Positions 5,065 through 6,701 of a DNA stretch of 6,701 nt are shown here, in pieces. A model generated the notes under the pieces. The model did no database searches. It saw only the letters and a program-made list of their open reading frames with translations, and had not been told where the DNA came from. The DNA lies in NCBI GenBank assembly GCA_964371695.1, contig CAYJOG010000165.1:1-6701 (forward strand). The letters run 5' to 3'. Origin of the DNA: CAYJOG01 sp964371695 [NCBI: uncultured bacterium] (GTDB lineage Bacteria; CAYJOG01). How positions within the stretch are numbered: position 1 is the stretch's first letter; every line of letters starts with the position of its first letter. A program made the position numbers and the translations under genes.

Positions 5065-6701
5065 GCCGGGTCTTCTTTTGGCGGCGGGGGCATGGGATGT
5101 CGGGGAAACCGCAGGTGATACACCAGACCTTCGCCGGGCGCGCTGCTGGCGGAGATAGCCCCGCCGTGGGCTTCCACCAGTCCCCGCGTAATGGGCAAGC
5201 CCAGGCCGGCCCCGCCCGGCGCACTGCCGGGCAGGCGATAAAACTTCTCGAACAACCTGGGCAGGATTTCCGGCGGCACGCCGGGGCCGTTGTCGCCCAC
5301 CACCAACAGCCATTCCTTGTCGGTGGTCTCGGCCTTCGCAAAAATCCGGGTTTCTTTGGGTGTGTACAGACAGGCGTTGTGCACCAGATTCACCAGGGCC
5401 TGTTCCAGCAGCACGGCGTCCACCTTCACCAGGGGGAAATCTTCTGGAATGGAGATTTCAATCCGCCGACCCCTCAATTCGCCTTTCAGGCGTTCCTGAA
5501 CACCATTCAGGATGTCCGAAAGCGCGCACCAGTCCAGACGGGCCTGAAGATAACCCGATTCCAGACGGGTCATGTCCAGCAGATTTTCCACCAGCCGGTG
5601 CAGGCGCTCCGCCCCTTCTTCGATTTCTTCTTCCAACGCCTGACGGGCGGCGGGATTGCCGCGCACGCTCTCTTCACCCAGACCCGAAACCGCCCCCTGA
5701 ATGGCCGCCAGAGGCGTGCGCAATTCGTGAGAAATAGCGCTGAGCAGGGTTTTGTAAAGGCGTTGGCTTTCTTCAGCCATGCGGCCTTTTTCCTGCGCGC
5801 TCACCAGCTTGGCCCGCTCGATGGCCAGCGCCAACTGGCCCGACAAGGCCTCCATCAGATTTTTCTGGTCATAGGCCAGGGCTTCGCGGTTTTCCAGAAA
5901 CAACCCGGCCACACCCAGGGATTCCCCATGCACCAGCAATGGTGCGTAATATCCCTCCGACGCTGGCAAAGCGCCGGTGCCCCTGCCCGCCACCTGCCTG
6001 TGCTCGTGGCACCACACGGCCACGCTGAGTTCCTTTTCGCTGGGAAAAATGGTGCTGGCTGGGTGCGGCTCGGCGCTCAGGTGGCCATTGGGGGTGGCCA
6101 GAAAAAAACACACATCGGCTTTCAGGCTTTCTTTCAGCCGCGTGCCGACACGTTTGAGCAGGTCATCGGCGCCCAGGGCCTCGGCCATGTCGCGGGTGAA
6201 CTGATACAACGCCCCGGTGTGTTCTTCCTGCGCCCGCAGCAGCCGTTGACCAGCCCGTAGCTTGGCCGTGATGCCCCCCGCCAGCATGGCCACGACAAAA
6301 AAGAGGCCGAACATGAGTTTGTCTTCAAGTCTGGCGACAAAAAACGTGTACTTGGGCGGAATGAACAGAAAGTTCCAGCACAGGGCGCTCAGGATGGCTG
6401 CGAGCCAAACCGGCCCCCGACCCGTGCGGGTGGCCACCACCAGCACCCCCACCAGATAAACCAGCGCCACCGACCAATAACCGGCGTGGGGCGCAAGTCC
6501 CATGCTGCCCAGGGTCACCCCCGCCACCACCAGTGCGGCAAATGCTGTTTCGGGCAGCGGAGGAAGCCGGAAGTTTTTTGCGGCGGCTTCGGTTTTGTCT
6601 CCGGGAGCAGGGTCGCCCTGCACCAGATACAGGTCCATGTCCTCGGCTTCCCGCACCAAATGCTGCACCGATAAACCCCGATACATTAGGCAGGAAAGAA
6701 A
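5061..6701 (-). CDS. kdpD: KdpD sensor histidine kinase, 5'-truncated by the window edge
   Basis: KdpD is the membrane kinase that senses potassium limitation or osmotic state and phosphorylates KdpE. The reading frame is open to the right edge. Numbering from the Met at 6686, the first ~25 residues (GLSVQHLVREAEDMDLYLV) match the end of the KdpD universal-stress-like domain, so the N-terminal KdpD domain should lie outside. Four membrane helices follow (about 46-65, 71-88, 91-110, 122-143; DUF4118 type). Next come a GAF-like region (~155-297), a dimerisation/phosphoacceptor domain with His320 in SHELRTPLAAIQ, and an ATPase domain with N box Asn437, DNGPGV 465-470 and GAGLGLPI 492-499. The protein ends in a Pro-rich tail (PPPP at 533-536). 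No ribosome-binding site precedes the Met at 6686, which supports a longer protein. Only the C-terminal 546 residues are visible. The stop overlaps kdpE by 4 nt. Confidence 0.95.
   Translation of the reverse strand, partial: FLSCLMYRGLSVQHLVREAEDMDLYLVQGDPAPGDKTEAAAKNFRLPPLPETAFAALVVAGVTLGSMGLAPHAGYWSVALVYLVGVLVVATRTGRGPVWLAAILSALCWNFLFIPPKYTFFVARLEDKLMFGLFFVVAMLAGGITAKLRAGQRLLRAQEEHTGALYQFTRDMAEALGADDLLKRVGTRLKESLKADVCFFLATPNGHLSAEPHPASTIFPSEKELSVAVWCHEHRQVAGRGTGALPASEGYYAPLLVHGESLGVAGLFLENREALAYDQKNLMEALSGQLALAIERAKLVSAQEKGRMAEESQRLYKTLLSAISHELRTPLAAIQGAVSGLGEESVRGNPAARQALEEEIEEGAERLHRLVENLLDMTRLESGYLQARLDWCALSDILNGVQERLKGELRGRRIEISIPEDFPLVKVDAVLLEQALVNLVHNACLYTPKETRIFAKAETTDKEWLLVVGDNGPGVPPEILPRLFEKFYRLPGSAPGGAGLGLPITRGLVEAHGGAISASSAPGEGLVYHLRFPRHPMPPPPKEDPA

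Noticed and set aside
4360-5313. A 317-codon reading of kdpE starting inside kdpD
   Set aside because: The extra N-terminal part is Arg/Pro/Gly-rich and out of frame with kdpD. The receiver domain begins normally at the Met at 5064, which overlaps the kdpD stop as ATGA.
5097-6260. Long plus-strand open frame (387 codons) opposite kdpD
   Set aside because: It is the complement of a clear histidine kinase; its His/Gln/Phe-rich composition and lack of motifs mark it as a shadow frame.

Overview
The window carries five protein genes, all on the minus strand. In transcription order (right to left) they are: kdpD (5' end beyond the right edge), kdpE, rseP, dnaG and rpoD (3' end beyond the left edge). 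Nearly all the sequence is coding. The only sizeable gap is the 173 nt between rseP and dnaG. The base composition is visibly G+C-rich, the stop codons are standard (TAG, TGA), and no tRNA, rRNA, CRISPR array or transposase gene is visible.

The organism is a bacterium. The site-2 protease has two PDZ-like regions, which favours a diderm envelope. The primary sigma factor goes straight from region 1.2 to region 2.1 without the large non-conserved insert typical of Escherichia coli RpoD. That argues for a lineage outside the classical gamma/beta-proteobacteria, but the phylum cannot be fixed from this window.

Regions: (1) 1-1015, rpoD, with an unusual ~166-residue Lys/Ala/Pro tail that resembles a histone-H1-like tail, placed ahead of sigma regions 1.1, 1.2 and 2.1. 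(2) 1040-2779, dnaG primase, 24 nt upstream of rpoD, which matches the primase-sigma core of the macromolecular-synthesis operon. (3) 2780-2952, a non-coding gap almost completely filled by five back-to-back inverted repeats (2785-2947), with imperfect terminal inverted repeats and a short flanking direct repeat. It may be a small non-autonomous mobile element, a structured RNA, or a regulatory region carrying a dnaG promoter. (4) 2953-4326, rseP intramembrane protease. (5) 4360-6701, kdpE and kdpD, a two-component system with a 4-nt ATGA overlap, which in relatives controls the KdpFABC potassium pump.

Functionally the window joins potassium/turgor sensing (KdpDE), envelope-stress proteolysis (RseP) and the replication/transcription core (DnaG, RpoD). 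The most unusual parts are the rseP-dnaG hairpin array and the RpoD tail, the latter with a nine-base C run at codons 9-12.
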